Assembly: GCF_014205015.1 (NCBI RefSeq)
Contig: NZ_JACHMO010000001.1
Span: 4,650,001 to 4,714,000, forward strand
Direction of reading: 5' to 3'
DNA length: 64,000 nt
Source: Saccharothrix ecbatanensis
GTDB lineage: Bacteria > Actinomycetota > Actinomycetes > Mycobacteriales > Pseudonocardiaceae
Positions 19,189 to 30,749 of the stretch are shown piece after piece (the first letter of the stretch is position 1; every line of letters begins with the position of its first letter). The notes under the pieces are model-generated. The model had not been told where the DNA came from. It saw only the letters and a list, made by a program, of their open reading frames with translations, and made no database searches. The translations under genes were made by a program, and so were the position numbers.

Positions 19189-20733
19189 TCAGTTGACCTT
19201 GCGGTCCAGATCGGACCAGTACGGCGCGCGCAGCTTGAACTTCTGCACCTTGCCGGTGGCGGTGCGCGGGATGGCGTCGCGGAACTCGACCGACGTCGGC
19301 GCCTTGTACCCGGCGAGCCGCGCCTTGCAGTGCGCGATCAGCTCCGCCTCGGTCACCTCGGCGCCCTCGGCGGTCACGATCAGCGCCTTGATCGTCTCGC
19401 CCCACTTGTCGTGCGGCACCCCGATCACCGCCGCCTCGGCCACCGCCGGGTGGCTGAACAGGGCGTCCTCCACCTCGATGGACGACACGTTCTCGCCACC
19501 CGTGATGATCACGTCCTTCTTGCGGTCCGAGATCGTCAGGTGGCCCTCGTCGTCCAGCGTGCCGCCGTCGCCGGTGTGGAACCAGCCGCCCTCCAACGCC
19601 TCGGCGCTGGCCTCGGGGTTCTCCCAGTAGCCGGCCATGACGACGTTCCCGCGGGCCAGCACCTCGCCGCTCTCGGACACCTTCAGCCGCACGCCCAGCC
19701 CCGGCGCTCCCGCCCTCGACAGCTTCCGCGCCCGTTCGTCCGCCGACAGCGCGTCGTCGGCCGGTCGGGACCGGTTGAACGTGAGCAGCGGCGACGTCTC
19801 GGTCAGGCCGTAGAGCTGGAGGAACTCCCAACCGAGCTCCTCGCCGACGCGGGCGATGGTGCGGCTCGGCGGCGGGGCGCCCGCGCAGATGATCCGCACC
19901 TTGTCGCGTCCCGGGATCTCGCCGTCCCACTCCTGGGCCGCGTCGAGGACCGCGTTCCAGACGGCGGGCGCGCCGCACATCAGCGTGACGCCGTGGTCGC
20001 GCACCCGCCTCAGGATCTCGGCGCCGTCGACCTTGCGCAGCACGACCTGCGGCACGCCGAGGCCCGCGAGGCCGAACGGCATGCCCCAGCCGTTGCAGTG
20101 GAACATCGGCAGGACGTGCATGTAGACGTCCCGCTCCCAGACGCGGGCGTGCATGGCGAACGTGACCGCGTTGATCCAGATGTTGCGGTGCGTCATCTGA
20201 ACGCCCTTGGGCCGGGCGGTGGTGCCGGACGTGTAGTTGACGGTGGCGGTCGCGTCCTCGTCCGGCTCGCTCCACGGGCGGGGCTCGGTGTCGAACCGCA
20301 TCAGCTCCGACTCGGTCTGCTCGCCGAGGACGAAGCGGCGCCGGGCGGCGATCCGGCCGAAGTCGGGCGCGGAGTCCAGCTCGGGGTCCACCAGGAGGAC
20401 CGACGCGCCGCTGTGCTCGACGATGTAGGACACCTCGTCGGCGCGCAGCCGGAAGTTGACCGGCACCGCGATGCGGCCGGACGCGGGCACGGCGTGCAGC
20501 AGTTCGAGCAGCCGGGCCGAGTTGTGGCTGACCACTGCGACCCGTTCGCCCTCGCCGACGCCGAGCGCGTCGAACCCGGCCTGCCAGGCGCGGACGCGGG
20601 TGGCGAACCGGCCGTACGTGGTCGTCGGCACGGGCGCGGCGGGCTGGTCGGGCTCGTCGACGGCGGCCGTCGTGTCGGCGAAGACCTGCTCCGCCCGGTC
20701 GAGGAAATCGGCGACAGTCAGGGGTACGCGCAT
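19189..20733 (-). CDS. Acyl-CoA synthetase (AMP-forming)
   Basis: 514-aa ANL-superfamily enzyme that activates a fatty or other carboxylic acid with ATP and CoA. Motifs: YTSGTTARPKG (phosphate loop), QLYGLTETSP (adenine motif), GWFHTGDGG, SDRKKDVIITGGENVSS (hinge) and the catalytic lysine region PRTATGKVQKFKLR. Block order and lengths match medium/long-chain acyl-CoA synthetases. It is the only gene of its kind nearby, and the carbonic anhydrase gene next to it shows no pathway link, so the substrate is open. Confidence 0.92.
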   Translation of the reverse strand: MRVPLTVADFLDRAEQVFADTTAAVDEPDQPAAPVPTTTYGRFATRVRAWQAGFDALGVGEGERVAVVSHNSARLLELLHAVPASGRIAVPVNFRLRADEVSYIVEHSGASVLLVDPELDSAPDFGRIAARRRFVLGEQTESELMRFDTEPRPWSEPDEDATATVNYTSGTTARPKGVQMTHRNIWINAVTFAMHARVWERDVYMHVLPMFHCNGWGMPFGLAGLGVPQVVLRKVDGAEILRRVRDHGVTLMCGAPAVWNAVLDAAQEWDGEIPGRDKVRIICAGAPPPSRTIARVGEELGWEFLQLYGLTETSPLLTFNRSRPADDALSADERARKLSRAGAPGLGVRLKVSESGEVLARGNVVMAGYWENPEASAEALEGGWFHTGDGGTLDDEGHLTISDRKKDVIITGGENVSSIEVEDALFSHPAVAEAAVIGVPHDKWGETIKALIVTAEGAEVTEAELIAHCKARLAGYKAPTSVEFRDAIPRTATGKVQKFKLRAPYWSDLDRKVN

Positions 20734-20779
20734 GCACCGTGACCTTATTGACCACCGCCCGCGTTGACCACCGCTCGGC

Positions 20780-21343
20780 TCAGCGGGTCGTCAGCACGAA
20801 CCTGCGGTTGAGGGGCTGGACGGGGCGGGCGCGGTCGGCGTGGGCGCGGACGAAGGCGCGCAGGGCCGGGTCCTCCACCTGGACCGGGTCCTTCATCACC
20901 ACCCAGCTCACCACCTCGTCGAACTCGCCGGTGGTCAGCGAACCCTCGTAGCGGTGGAAGCCCTCGCCCGGGAACAGCGTGGGCAGGTCGATGCCGCTGG
21001 GCGGCTTCGCGTCCGACGCGCCCGGCTCACCGAGGTCGAGGAACACCGCGACCACGCACGCCCGCAACCCGTCGTCCGCCCTCAGGTGGACGGCGTGCAT
21101 CTCCGCACCCCGCGCCCGACCGTCGATCCAGTGCTCGCCCGGGCGGTGGAAGTGGATGTTGTCGAGCCGGAACTCGTGCCCGGACAGGCGCACCGAGTGC
21201 TCGCCCTTCGGCCGCAAGCGCCAGCCGTGACCCTCCTCGGCGGCGCTGAACTGGTCCGCGCGCCACCGCACGGCCAGCTCGTCCTCCAACTGCGGCACGA
21301 CCACCGCGTCGCGGATGTTGATCGGTGACTGCTGATCTCCCAC
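20780..21343 (-). CDS. Short cytoplasmic alpha-type carbonic anhydrase
   Basis: 187-aa alpha-class carbonic anhydrase. Zinc ligands are His64 and His66 (IHFHRPGEH) and His83 (EMHAVHL). QSPINI near the start and SLTT (135-138, with the expected hydroxyl-orienting Thr) are conserved. It lacks a signal peptide and the first 50 or so residues of typical exported bacterial enzymes, so it begins almost at QSPINI. Start is GTG 21343. It should catalyse CO2 hydration in the cytoplasm; activity is likely, since the zinc site is complete, but the missing N-terminal part is unusual. Confidence 0.85.
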   Translation of the reverse strand: MGDQQSPINIRDAVVVPQLEDELAVRWRADQFSAAEEGHGWRLRPKGEHSVRLSGHEFRLDNIHFHRPGEHWIDGRARGAEMHAVHLRADDGLRACVVAVFLDLGEPGASDAKPPSGIDLPTLFPGEGFHRYEGSLTTGEFDEVVSWVVMKDPVQVEDPALRAFVRAHADRARPVQPLNRRFVLTTR

Positions 21344-21405
21344 ACCACCGATGCTTCCACCGACGCCTGCTCACGGGAGGATGATCGAGCCGCCCCAACG
21401 GGTGA

Positions 21406-22143
21406 CTACCAGCTGCTCGGGTCGCCCCACGTGCGGATCGGCCCGGTCGCCACCACGGGCACCGCCGCCAACTCCGGCAGCGCCGAGGCGGCCGGCTCGC
21501 GCACCACGGCAGCCGCCAGTTCGTCGTACGGCGTCGGTTCCAGCGTGCAGATGACCACCGCCGCGCCCGCCCGCGCCGCCAACGGCACCAACTGCGCGGC
21601 CGGCTCCACCATGAGCGACGTCCCGGCGACCAACATCACGTCGCAGTCCAACACCGCCGTGCGCGCGGCACGCAGCACATCGGGGTGCAGCGGTTCGCCG
21701 AACGCAACCGTGGCCGGCCGGAGAATTCCGCCGCACACCACGCATTGCGGCGACGAGTCACCGCTGCGCACACGCTCCAACGCCCCGCTCATCGCACTGG
21801 TGGCCCCGCACGACGCGCACACGACGCGCGACATCGACCCATGCAGTTCGACCACCGACGAAGACCCGGCCCGCTGGTGCAGCCCGTCCACGTTCTGCGT
21901 CACCACCGCCCGCACCCGCCCGGCCCGCTCCAGCCCCGCCACCGCGTGGTGCGCGGCGTTCGGCACGGCCGTCCACATCGGATCGTCCAGCCAGGACTCC
22001 CACGCCGACCGCCGCGCCCGCGCCGACGTCAGGAACGCCGCCGCGTCGAACCCGAACCGCACCACGCCCGACTCGACGGACACCCCCGCGCCGGTGAGCA
22101 CGGTGATCCGCCGTGCGACGGCCATCACGTCCCGTGCACTCAT
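21406..22143 (-). CDS. Sir2-family (sirtuin) protein with altered cofactor loop
   Basis: 245-aa sirtuin. TGAG (17-20), TQNVDGLHQRAGS, general base His101 (ELHG), four zinc cysteines (109, 112, 134, 137) and AGTSLMVEPA are present, so the NAD and zinc sites are recognisable. The usual cofactor-loop motif GIPDFRG plus GLW is not: after SGV comes VRFGFDAAAFL, with about ten residues missing. Deacetylase activity is therefore uncertain; ADP-ribosylation or NAD binding only are alternatives. ATG 22143 is chosen as start. Confidence 0.82.
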   Translation of the reverse strand: MSARDVMAVARRITVLTGAGVSVESGVVRFGFDAAAFLTSARARRSAWESWLDDPMWTAVPNAAHHAVAGLERAGRVRAVVTQNVDGLHQRAGSSSVVELHGSMSRVVCASCGATSAMSGALERVRSGDSSPQCVVCGGILRPATVAFGEPLHPDVLRAARTAVLDCDVMLVAGTSLMVEPAAQLVPLAARAGAAVVICTLEPTPYDELAAAVVREPAASALPELAAVPVVATGPIRTWGDPSSW

Positions 22144-22195
22144 GCCACCACCGTCCCACACGCCTGCGAGCATGTCGGGGTGCGTGGGAATCGTC

Positions 22196-22262
22196 GGCGG
22201 AGCCGACCATGAGACAACTGTGGCGGAGCCGACCATGAGACGACCGTCGGCGGAGCCGACCG
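22196..22262 (+). repeat. Three tandem copies of GGCGGAGCCGACC
   Basis: GGCGGAGCCGACC occurs at 22196, 22222 and 22249 (periods 26 and 27); the first two copies extend to ATGAGAC. The array covers the start region of the next membrane protein and the last copy is in its coding part (SAEPTA). Confidence 0.75.
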
Positions 22263-22714
22263 CCAGGCAACGGGCTGGAGCGGTGCTCGGAGTTATCGGT
22301 TTGGTCACAGCGGTGGTGGGCACGTTCCTGCCCTGGCTGCGGTCCGGCACGGTCACGAGGAGCAGTTACGAGGTGCTCGCTCTTCGTGGTTTCGCCGGGT
22401 TGGACGGCGTGTCGGGCGAGGTCGTGCGCGGGATCTGGGTCGGGCTCATCCCGTTGGCGGTGTGCTCCGTGGTGCTCTGGGTGATGCGACTTCGCCGGTT
22501 CGCCGCGTGCCTGGTTCTGCTCTTTGGCACGATTGCGGGAACGGTGGCGGCACTTGCCGCCGTCCAAGGGGGCAACGAGGCGGCACTGGTCGGGATCAGC
22601 ACGATCGGACCGGTGACAACCCTCGGTGGTGCTGTGCTGGGGGTCGCAGGAGCGATCACCGTGCTCACCGCGAAATCCCGCACAGCGATCAGCACTCCAG
22701 GAGGCGCACCGTGA
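22235..22714 (+). CDS. Four-helix membrane protein of unknown function
   Basis: 159-aa protein with four predicted membrane helices (about 15-35, 62-82, 88-108, 122-142), and [10 protein letters not shown] after the first, common in small actinobacterial membrane proteins. No family with known function is recognised. ATG 22235 is tentative; GTG 22220 is in frame and both lie in the repeat array. Its TGA overlaps the GTG of the next gene (GTGA), so the two are probably coupled. Confidence 0.6.
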   Translation: MRRPSAEPTARQRAGAVLGVIGLVTAVVGTFLPWLRSGTVTRSSYEVLALRGFAGLDGVSGEVVRGIWVGLIPLAVCSVVLWVMRLRRFAACLVLLFGTIAGTVAALAAVQGGNEAALVGISTIGPVTTLGGAVLGVAGAITVLTAKSRTAISTPGGAP

Positions 22715-24222
22715 GCTACCCAGGCGGCGGCGGAGGCGAATGGCCACCGCAGAACAACCCGTACGGCCAGCCGCAGCAGGGGGGCCACCCGCAACAGGGC
22801 GGCTACCCCCAGCAGGGCCCGCAGCAGGGGGGCTACCCGAACCAGGGCGGCTACCCGCAGACCGGCCCCCAGCCACAGCAGGGTTACCCGCAGACCGGTC
22901 CGCAGGGCTTCGCGCAGCCCCAGCAGCCCGGTTACCAACAGCCCGGCTACCAGCAGGAGTTCGGCCAGCAGCCGTTCGGCTACTCGGGTGGCGAACCGCC
23001 GAAGAAGAAGCGCACCGGCCTGATCATCACCTCGATCGTCGCCGTCCTCGCGCTGGCCGCGGGCACGGTCGCCACGGTGTGGGCGCTGCGCAGCTCCGAC
23101 GACGTCGCGGCCGGCTCCGAGAGCCCGTCCACGGCGGCGAACAACCTGCTCAGCGCGCTGGGCAGCGGTGACGTCATCGGCATCATGAACGGCCTGGCGC
23201 CCGCCGAGGCCAAGCTGAGCAAGGACTACACCGAGGCCACCGTCAGCGAGGCCAAGCGGCTGGAGATCCTGAAGAAGGACGCCGACCCGAACAAGCTCAC
23301 CGGCATCCAGGTCAAGAGCGAGGGCATCAAGTTCGACGACGCCGCCGCGGAGAAGGTCAACGACCGCCTGACGATCAACAAGGTGGTCGAGGGCAAGATC
23401 ACGATCACCTCGGACGTCAAGCAGATCCCGTTGACGGACAAGCTGGTCGACGCGCTCGGCGCGGACCTCGACAAGGCCAAGCCCGACACGGAGACGCTGG
23501 ACTTCGCCAAGGAGATGGCCGACCGCAAGGGCAAGCCGATCGGCATCGCCACCATCAAGGTCGGCGACGACTGGTACCCGAGCCTCTTCTACACCATCGC
23601 GCACGCCGCGCTGGAGTCCGAAGACCTCAAGTGGCCGGCCCAGGGCATCGCGCCGGCCGGCGCGGGTTCGGCGAACGACGCCGCCAAGCAGATGGTGCAG
23701 AAGGCCCTCGCCGGCGACTTGGAGGGTGTCATCGCCCTCCTGCCGCCCGACGAGATGGGCGTCCTCCAGGACGTGGGCCCGGTTCTGCTGGATCAGGCGG
23801 GCAAGACGCCCGACACCGGCGCGAAACTGGTGGAGCTGGAGACGGACTCCAAGGACGTCACCGGCGGCACGCTGCTGACCATCCGCAAGCTGGTGGTGGA
23901 GGCCAAGGGCGAGCAGTACGAGATCGCCCGCGACGGCGACTGCTACTCGGCCACCGGTGAGGGCAAGACGCAGAAGCTCTGCGCGGACGAGCTCGGGCAG
24001 CTGGTCGAGCAGCAGGGCGGTCGCAACGTCCCGCCCGCCGCGGTGGACGTGATCGCACGCGTCGGCGCGCAGGTGCTGAAGGACGGCGTCGGCGTGGTCG
24101 CCACCGAGGTGGACGGCAAGTGGTACATCAGCCCGTTGCGGACCTACAACGAGCTGTTCCTGACGCTGATGCGCGGTCTGGAGCCGAAGGACATCGACGA
24201 GCTGATCAAGGCCGTCAAGTAG
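22711..24222 (+). CDS. PQGGY-repeat, single-pass protein with extracellular domain
   Basis: 503-aa protein of unknown function. Residues 1-90 are a low-complexity Pro/Gln/Gly/Tyr tail built of repeats such as PQQGGYP and PQTGPQ, typical of cytoplasmic tails of actinobacterial membrane proteins. PKKKR precedes a single membrane helix (about 103-127), so the rest (130-503) lies outside the membrane. That part seems to be two copies of a helical plus NTF2-like unit: each begins with a [19 protein letters not shown] or [19 protein letters not shown] block and ends in a DWYPSLF or KWYISPL strand. It is unlike known enzymes and may bind a ligand or cell-wall polymer. Confidence 0.75.
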   Translation: MSYPGGGGGEWPPQNNPYGQPQQGGHPQQGGYPQQGPQQGGYPNQGGYPQTGPQPQQGYPQTGPQGFAQPQQPGYQQPGYQQEFGQQPFGYSGGEPPKKKRTGLIITSIVAVLALAAGTVATVWALRSSDDVAAGSESPSTAANNLLSALGSGDVIGIMNGLAPAEAKLSKDYTEATVSEAKRLEILKKDADPNKLTGIQVKSEGIKFDDAAAEKVNDRLTINKVVEGKITITSDVKQIPLTDKLVDALGADLDKAKPDTETLDFAKEMADRKGKPIGIATIKVGDDWYPSLFYTIAHAALESEDLKWPAQGIAPAGAGSANDAAKQMVQKALAGDLEGVIALLPPDEMGVLQDVGPVLLDQAGKTPDTGAKLVELETDSKDVTGGTLLTIRKLVVEAKGEQYEIARDGDCYSATGEGKTQKLCADELGQLVEQQGGRNVPPAAVDVIARVGAQVLKDGVGVVATEVDGKWYISPLRTYNELFLTLMRGLEPKDIDELIKAVK

Positions 24223-24235
24223 TCCGCTGATCCAC

Positions 24236-24280
24236 CGGTCGGCCCCCGTCGCGAGCGTCACCCGCGGCGGGGGCCGACCG
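24236..24280. terminator. Two-way terminator hairpin
   Basis: Perfect 13-bp inverted repeat CGGTCGGCCCCCG (24236-24248) and CGGGGGCCGACCG (24268-24280), just after the plus-strand gene that ends at 24222. Its right arm overlaps the 3' end of the convergent permease gene. Confidence 0.8.
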
Positions 24281-24905
24281 CTGTGCCGAGCCAGGTCGCG
24301 CCCGCCACGAAGACCACCGCGAGCACACCCGAGAGCGTCAACGCGGACGTGACGCCGTTGTCGTGGGACAGCGACCACAGCACGTTGCCGATCGGCGGGG
24401 TGCTGCCGAACAGGAACACCAGCGCCACCAGGGCGGTCGCCGCGAGGACGGACCAGCCGGGCTGCGTGATCACCGGTCGGCCGCACAGCACGCCGACGCC
24501 CACGCCGACCAGCGCGCACACCGCCAGCGCCGCGAACCCCTGCGCCACCGTGCCGGGAGGGTACGGGCGCGGTTGCGTCACCACGGGCACGAGCGCGGCG
24601 ATCAGGGCCAGCCCCAGGGCCGCGAGGACGGACAACGCCGTCACGGCGGCCTGGGCGCGGGCCCACCCTCCCGCCGTCACCACCGTGATGGTCCGGCGGA
24701 CCGGGTCCTCGGCGGTCGAGATCACCACCGTCAGCCACACCGACATCGGGTAGACCAGCACGCACGTCCCGGCGTACGCGGGCAGCGGCGGCCCGGCGTC
24801 GGAGGCGTAGAGCATCCCGAGCACGGCCAGGTGCACCAGCAGCGGCGGCAGCCAGCGCTGGGTGCGCAGCACGTCCGCCAGCACGTACCGCACCAGAGCC
24901 GTCAC
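24258..24905 (-). CDS. ABC exporter membrane subunit (putative)
   Basis: 215-aa protein with six predicted membrane segments and few polar loops. Sequence alone does not show a known family, but its start overlaps the end of an ABC ATPase gene by 4 bp (GTGA), so it is most simply the permease half of that transporter. The substrate is unknown. Confidence 0.65.
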   Translation of the reverse strand: MTALVRYVLADVLRTQRWLPPLLVHLAVLGMLYASDAGPPLPAYAGTCVLVYPMSVWLTVVISTAEDPVRRTITVVTAGGWARAQAAVTALSVLAALGLALIAALVPVVTQPRPYPPGTVAQGFAALAVCALVGVGVGVLCGRPVITQPGWSVLAATALVALVFLFGSTPPIGNVLWSLSHDNGVTSALTLSGVLAVVFVAGATWLGTAVGPRRG

Positions 24906-25648
24906 GAGCGGACGCTCCGCACCGAGCAGCCGAGCCGCAGCGCCTCGGCCAGCACGCCGTCGCTGAAGCCGGCCCGCACCTCGACCCGTGCCCCGCCGCC
25001 GACCGCCCGTGCCGCTGACACGCCTTCCAGCGAGCTGATCAGCGTGAACGCCTCCCCCACCGACTCCAGTTCGATCACCACGCCACCATGTGCCACCGTG
25101 CCGAGAGCCACCTCACGCGCGCCCGGCACGTCGTGCCCGTGGTGGTCGGTCAGCACGACGGCGGCGTCCGACGACGCCACCAGGTCGGTCAGCACCCCGG
25201 CCGCGGCGGCGTCCAGCCCGGACCACGGCTCGTCCAGCACCAGCAGGTCCGTCGCGTGCAACGCCTGCGCCAGCGCGATCTTCTGCGCGTTGCCCTTCGA
25301 CAGGGTGGCCATCGGCGCGGTCGGTTCGCCGACGAAACCCAGCGCCTCCACCAGGTCCCACCGCACCGGCACGCTCCGGACGGCGGCGAGGTGGCGCAGG
25401 TAGTCGCGCGCGGACAGCTTCACGCCGGTCGGGAACCGCTCCGGCACGTACCCGACCGACGCGCCCCTGCTCACGCGCCCGGACGACGGCGCCGTGACGC
25501 CCGCCGCGACGCGCAACAAGGTCGACTTGCCGGACCCGTTCCCGCCGCGCAGCACGACGACGTCACCGCGTTCCACGGTCAAGGACACGTCGCGCAACAC
25601 CCACGGTCCGCGGCCGTAGCGCTTGCCGATTCGATCAAGACGCACCAC
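24902..25648 (-). CDS. ABC transporter ATP-binding protein
   Basis: 248-aa ATPase. Walker A is GGNGSGKST, the signature region reads TLSKGNAQKIALAQAL (degenerate LSGGQ, as in exporters of the CcmA/NatA type), Walker B is LLVLDEPWSGLD, and the switch His lies in LTDHHG. A C-terminal part of about 60 aa follows. GTG 25648 (or 25645) is chosen as start. It forms a two-gene operon with the membrane protein and diverges from acnA, whose promoter lies in the same gap. Confidence 0.88.
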   Translation of the reverse strand: MVRLDRIGKRYGRGPWVLRDVSLTVERGDVVVLRGGNGSGKSTLLRVAAGVTAPSSGRVSRGASVGYVPERFPTGVKLSARDYLRHLAAVRSVPVRWDLVEALGFVGEPTAPMATLSKGNAQKIALAQALHATDLLVLDEPWSGLDAAAAGVLTDLVASSDAAVVLTDHHGHDVPGAREVALGTVAHGGVVIELESVGEAFTLISSLEGVSAARAVGGGARVEVRAGFSDGVLAEALRLGCSVRSVRS

Positions 25649-25683
25649 GGATGTGATGATGCCCCGATCAACGTAGGACCGGG

Positions 25684-25713
25684 TTGAAGCGGAATACAGG
25701 ACACGCGTACTGT
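25684..25713 (+). promoter_or_regulatory. Likely acnA promoter with AcnR-like operator
   Basis: TTGAAG (25684-25689) and TACTGT (25708-25713), 18 bp apart, form a plausible -35/-10 pair. CAGGACACGCGTACTG (25697-25712) fits the corynebacterial AcnR motif CAGNACNNNCGTACTG at every defined base and overlaps the spacer and -10, the expected position for a repressor. It lies about 90 bp before the acnA start codon. Confidence 0.75.
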
Positions 25714-25802
25714 TTGGGGTGAGAGGGCGCCGCACCGCACGGTGCGGAAGACTCGACAGAAGTTCCCCTACCGACTTCGCGCGTGACCAGATGGAGTTTC
25801 AC

Positions 25803-28631
<2,829 letters not shown>

Positions 28632-28647
28632 TCATCTGCACGTGAAC

Positions 28648-28678
28648 GGGCCGTCCACCTCCGGGTGGACGGCCCTTT
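28648..28678 (+). terminator. acnA terminator
   Basis: Perfect 12-bp stem GGGCCGTCCACC (28648-28659) / GGTGGACGGCCC (28664-28675), tetraloop TCCG, then TTT. It starts 17 bp after the acnA stop. Confidence 0.92.
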
Positions 28679-28766
28679 CGCTGCTCACGGCCCGCACGGA
28701 GCTTGCGGCACTCGGCGCCGGCGACTTCCACGCCTGGGAACGGGTCGCGCGCCGGCCGTCCGGCGC

Positions 28767-28862
28767 ATTGTCGTCACAATTCCGAATACTAATGTAACGA
28801 AGCGCCGATCAAAAACGAACGACAATTTCCGCTAGACCGAACGGGTGAACGTATTGTCGTTC
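28767..28862. promoter_or_regulatory. Three ATTGTCGT boxes upstream of the VWA gene
   Basis: ATTGTCGT is at 28767-28774 (part of the inverted repeat ATTGT-CGTC-ACAAT, 28767-28780), and the extended ATTGTCGTTC forms a perfect inverted pair at 28817-28826 (minus) and 28853-28862 (plus). They lie 190-280 bp before the VWA gene in AT-rich DNA, as expected for an operator cluster. Confidence 0.5.
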
Positions 28863-29048
28863 CACGGAATGCCCGCCTAACCTCGTCCTGCCGACGCCAT
28901 CCGATTCGCTCGGAACGTCATCCGGTTCGGATCTTCCCTGGTCCGCACCTGTTCGGGGACTGACACACCCGGCTTCACCGGAATACTCAGGCGTGATTCC
29001 AGAGGGGGATTCACACCCGTCGGCACGCACGAGGAGGTGCGAAACCGA

Positions 29049-30749
29049 ATGCTCAAGAACTCTCGAAGACGGGCTTGCGGCGTAACCGCGATCCTGTTGG
29101 CCGCACTCGCCGCCCCACTCGCCACCACCACCGCGGCGTCAGCCGCCGATGGAACGGTCACCGGCACGAAGACGCTCGGCGCCACCGACATCACCTGTGG
29201 CGGCTCCGTCCCGGTCACCGTCACGCTCGACGCCCAGACCGGCATCGCCGGCAACCCGGTGGACATCGAGCTGGTGCTCGACCGGTCCGGCAGCATGGCG
29301 GGCGCCATCGGCGACCTCAAGGTCGCCGCCAAGTCGTTCGTGGACATCATCGACGAGGCCACCGACGGCTCGCTGGACGGCGTCATCGCCAACGGCAGCC
29401 GGATCGGCGTGGTCAGTTTCGCCGACGGCGCCTCGGTGGACGCGCCGCTCTCGTCGGACGCGAACGCCGCCAAGTCCGCCATCGACGCGCTCAACGCGTC
29501 CGGCGGCACGAACCACTCCGCGGCCATCTCCACCGGCCAGGCACAGCTCGCCGGATCACTGCCCGGCAACTCCAAGATCATGGTCATCATGACCGACGGC
29601 ATGACGACCGTGGGCAGCGACGCGAGTGACGACGCGGCAGCGGCACGGACGGCCGGCACCGAGATCTTCGGCATCGGCCTCGGCTCCGTCGACTCGGCCG
29701 AGATCCGGGACTGGACCACGGATCCCGACGCCACCCACTACTACGAGGCCCCGAGCCCCGCGCAGCTGCAAGAGATCTTCGAGGCGATCGGCGCGGCCAT
29801 CGTGGTGCCCGCGGCGACGAACGTGACCGTGGTCGACACCGTGGCGCCGCAGTTCTCGGTCAGCGGCGCGGCGGTCTCCAAGGGCTCGGTCAACCAGGCC
29901 GGCAACCAGCTCACCTGGACCATCGACGAGTTGAGCACCGAATCGGTGACGCTGACGTTCACCGCGACCCACCTCCCGGCCGCCGGTGGCGGCGTGCTGG
30001 CGGTCAACCCGTCGGTCGCCTACTCCGACACCGAAGGCCACGTCGTGACGTTCGGCAACCCGACGGTGAACGTGCGCGGTTGCGCGGCGTTCATCGACGT
30101 CGAGCCCGAGCACGAGGTCAACGAGCTCGGCACGCCGGGCCAGACGCACGCCGTGACCGCCACCGTCACCGACGACTTCGGCGACCCCGTGCCGAACACG
30201 GCCGTCACCTTCGCGATCCTGTCCGGCCCGAACACGGGCGCGGCCGGTGGCGCGAACACCTCGGCCGCCGGCACGGCGGACTTCGTCTACCCGGCAACCC
30301 AGGGCCTCGCGGGCCTGGGCACGGACTCGATCCGCGGCTGCTTCACCCACGCCGCCGGCCACCAGGTGTGCGACGACGTGCTGAAGGACTGGGTGGACAC
30401 CACTCCCCCGGTCGTGACGTGCCAGCCCACCAACAACCCGGGCGGTGGCAACGAGCCGCCGGCCGACAACGAGGACGGCTTCTTCGTCCTGACCGCGACC
30501 GACGCGGTCGACCCGAACCCGCAGATCTTCGTCTCCGACTCGGCGAGCACGGCCGTGTTCGGCGGGTTCGCGTCCGGCACGAAGATCAAGCTGGTGCAGG
30601 CGCCGGGTGCGACGCCGAACCAGAAGCCCGGTGTCGGTGACATCGACTGGCGCATCACGCTCAAGGGCGACGCCCTCGTCTACGGCGTGGACGCGTCGGG
30701 CAACCAGTCGGCGCCGATCAGCTGCCTGGTCCCGCCGCCGCCGAAGTAA
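29049..30749 (+). CDS. Secreted VWA protein with Ig-like repeats
   Basis: 566-aa exported protein. A signal peptide (about 1-32) ends near ASAA. The VWA domain (about 70-245) has an intact MIDAS: DRSGSM, the Thr of GGTNHSAA and MTDGMT. A beta-sandwich of the DUF11 type (about 248-340) and a Big-1/invasin-like Ig domain (about 345-425; PGQTHAVTATVTDDFGDPVPNTAVTF) follow, then a C-terminal beta-rich part with GVDASGNQSAPISC. No LPxTG or membrane anchor is seen, so it is probably released or held non-covalently. A surface-binding role is inferred. ATG 29049 is chosen; GTG 29037 overlaps the GGAGG box. Confidence 0.82.
   Translation: MLKNSRRRACGVTAILLAALAAPLATTTAASAADGTVTGTKTLGATDITCGGSVPVTVTLDAQTGIAGNPVDIELVLDRSGSMAGAIGDLKVAAKSFVDIIDEATDGSLDGVIANGSRIGVVSFADGASVDAPLSSDANAAKSAIDALNASGGTNHSAAISTGQAQLAGSLPGNSKIMVIMTDGMTTVGSDASDDAAAARTAGTEIFGIGLGSVDSAEIRDWTTDPDATHYYEAPSPAQLQEIFEAIGAAIVVPAATNVTVVDTVAPQFSVSGAAVSKGSVNQAGNQLTWTIDELSTESVTLTFTATHLPAAGGGVLAVNPSVAYSDTEGHVVTFGNPTVNVRGCAAFIDVEPEHEVNELGTPGQTHAVTATVTDDFGDPVPNTAVTFAILSGPNTGAAGGANTSAAGTADFVYPATQGLAGLGTDSIRGCFTHAAGHQVCDDVLKDWVDTTPPVVTCQPTNNPGGGNEPPADNEDGFFVLTATDAVDPNPQIFVSDSASTAVFGGFASGTKIKLVQAPGATPNQKPGVGDIDWRITLKGDALVYGVDASGNQSAPISCLVPPPPK

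Larger units (their letters stand above)
28632..29048. other. Gene-free region with terminator and AT-rich promoter zone
   Basis: 417 bp between acnA and the VWA gene. The first part has the acnA terminator. The stretch 28765-28865 is clearly richer in A+T than the surroundings and holds three ATTGTCGT boxes, listed separately. No convincing gene. Confidence 0.6.
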
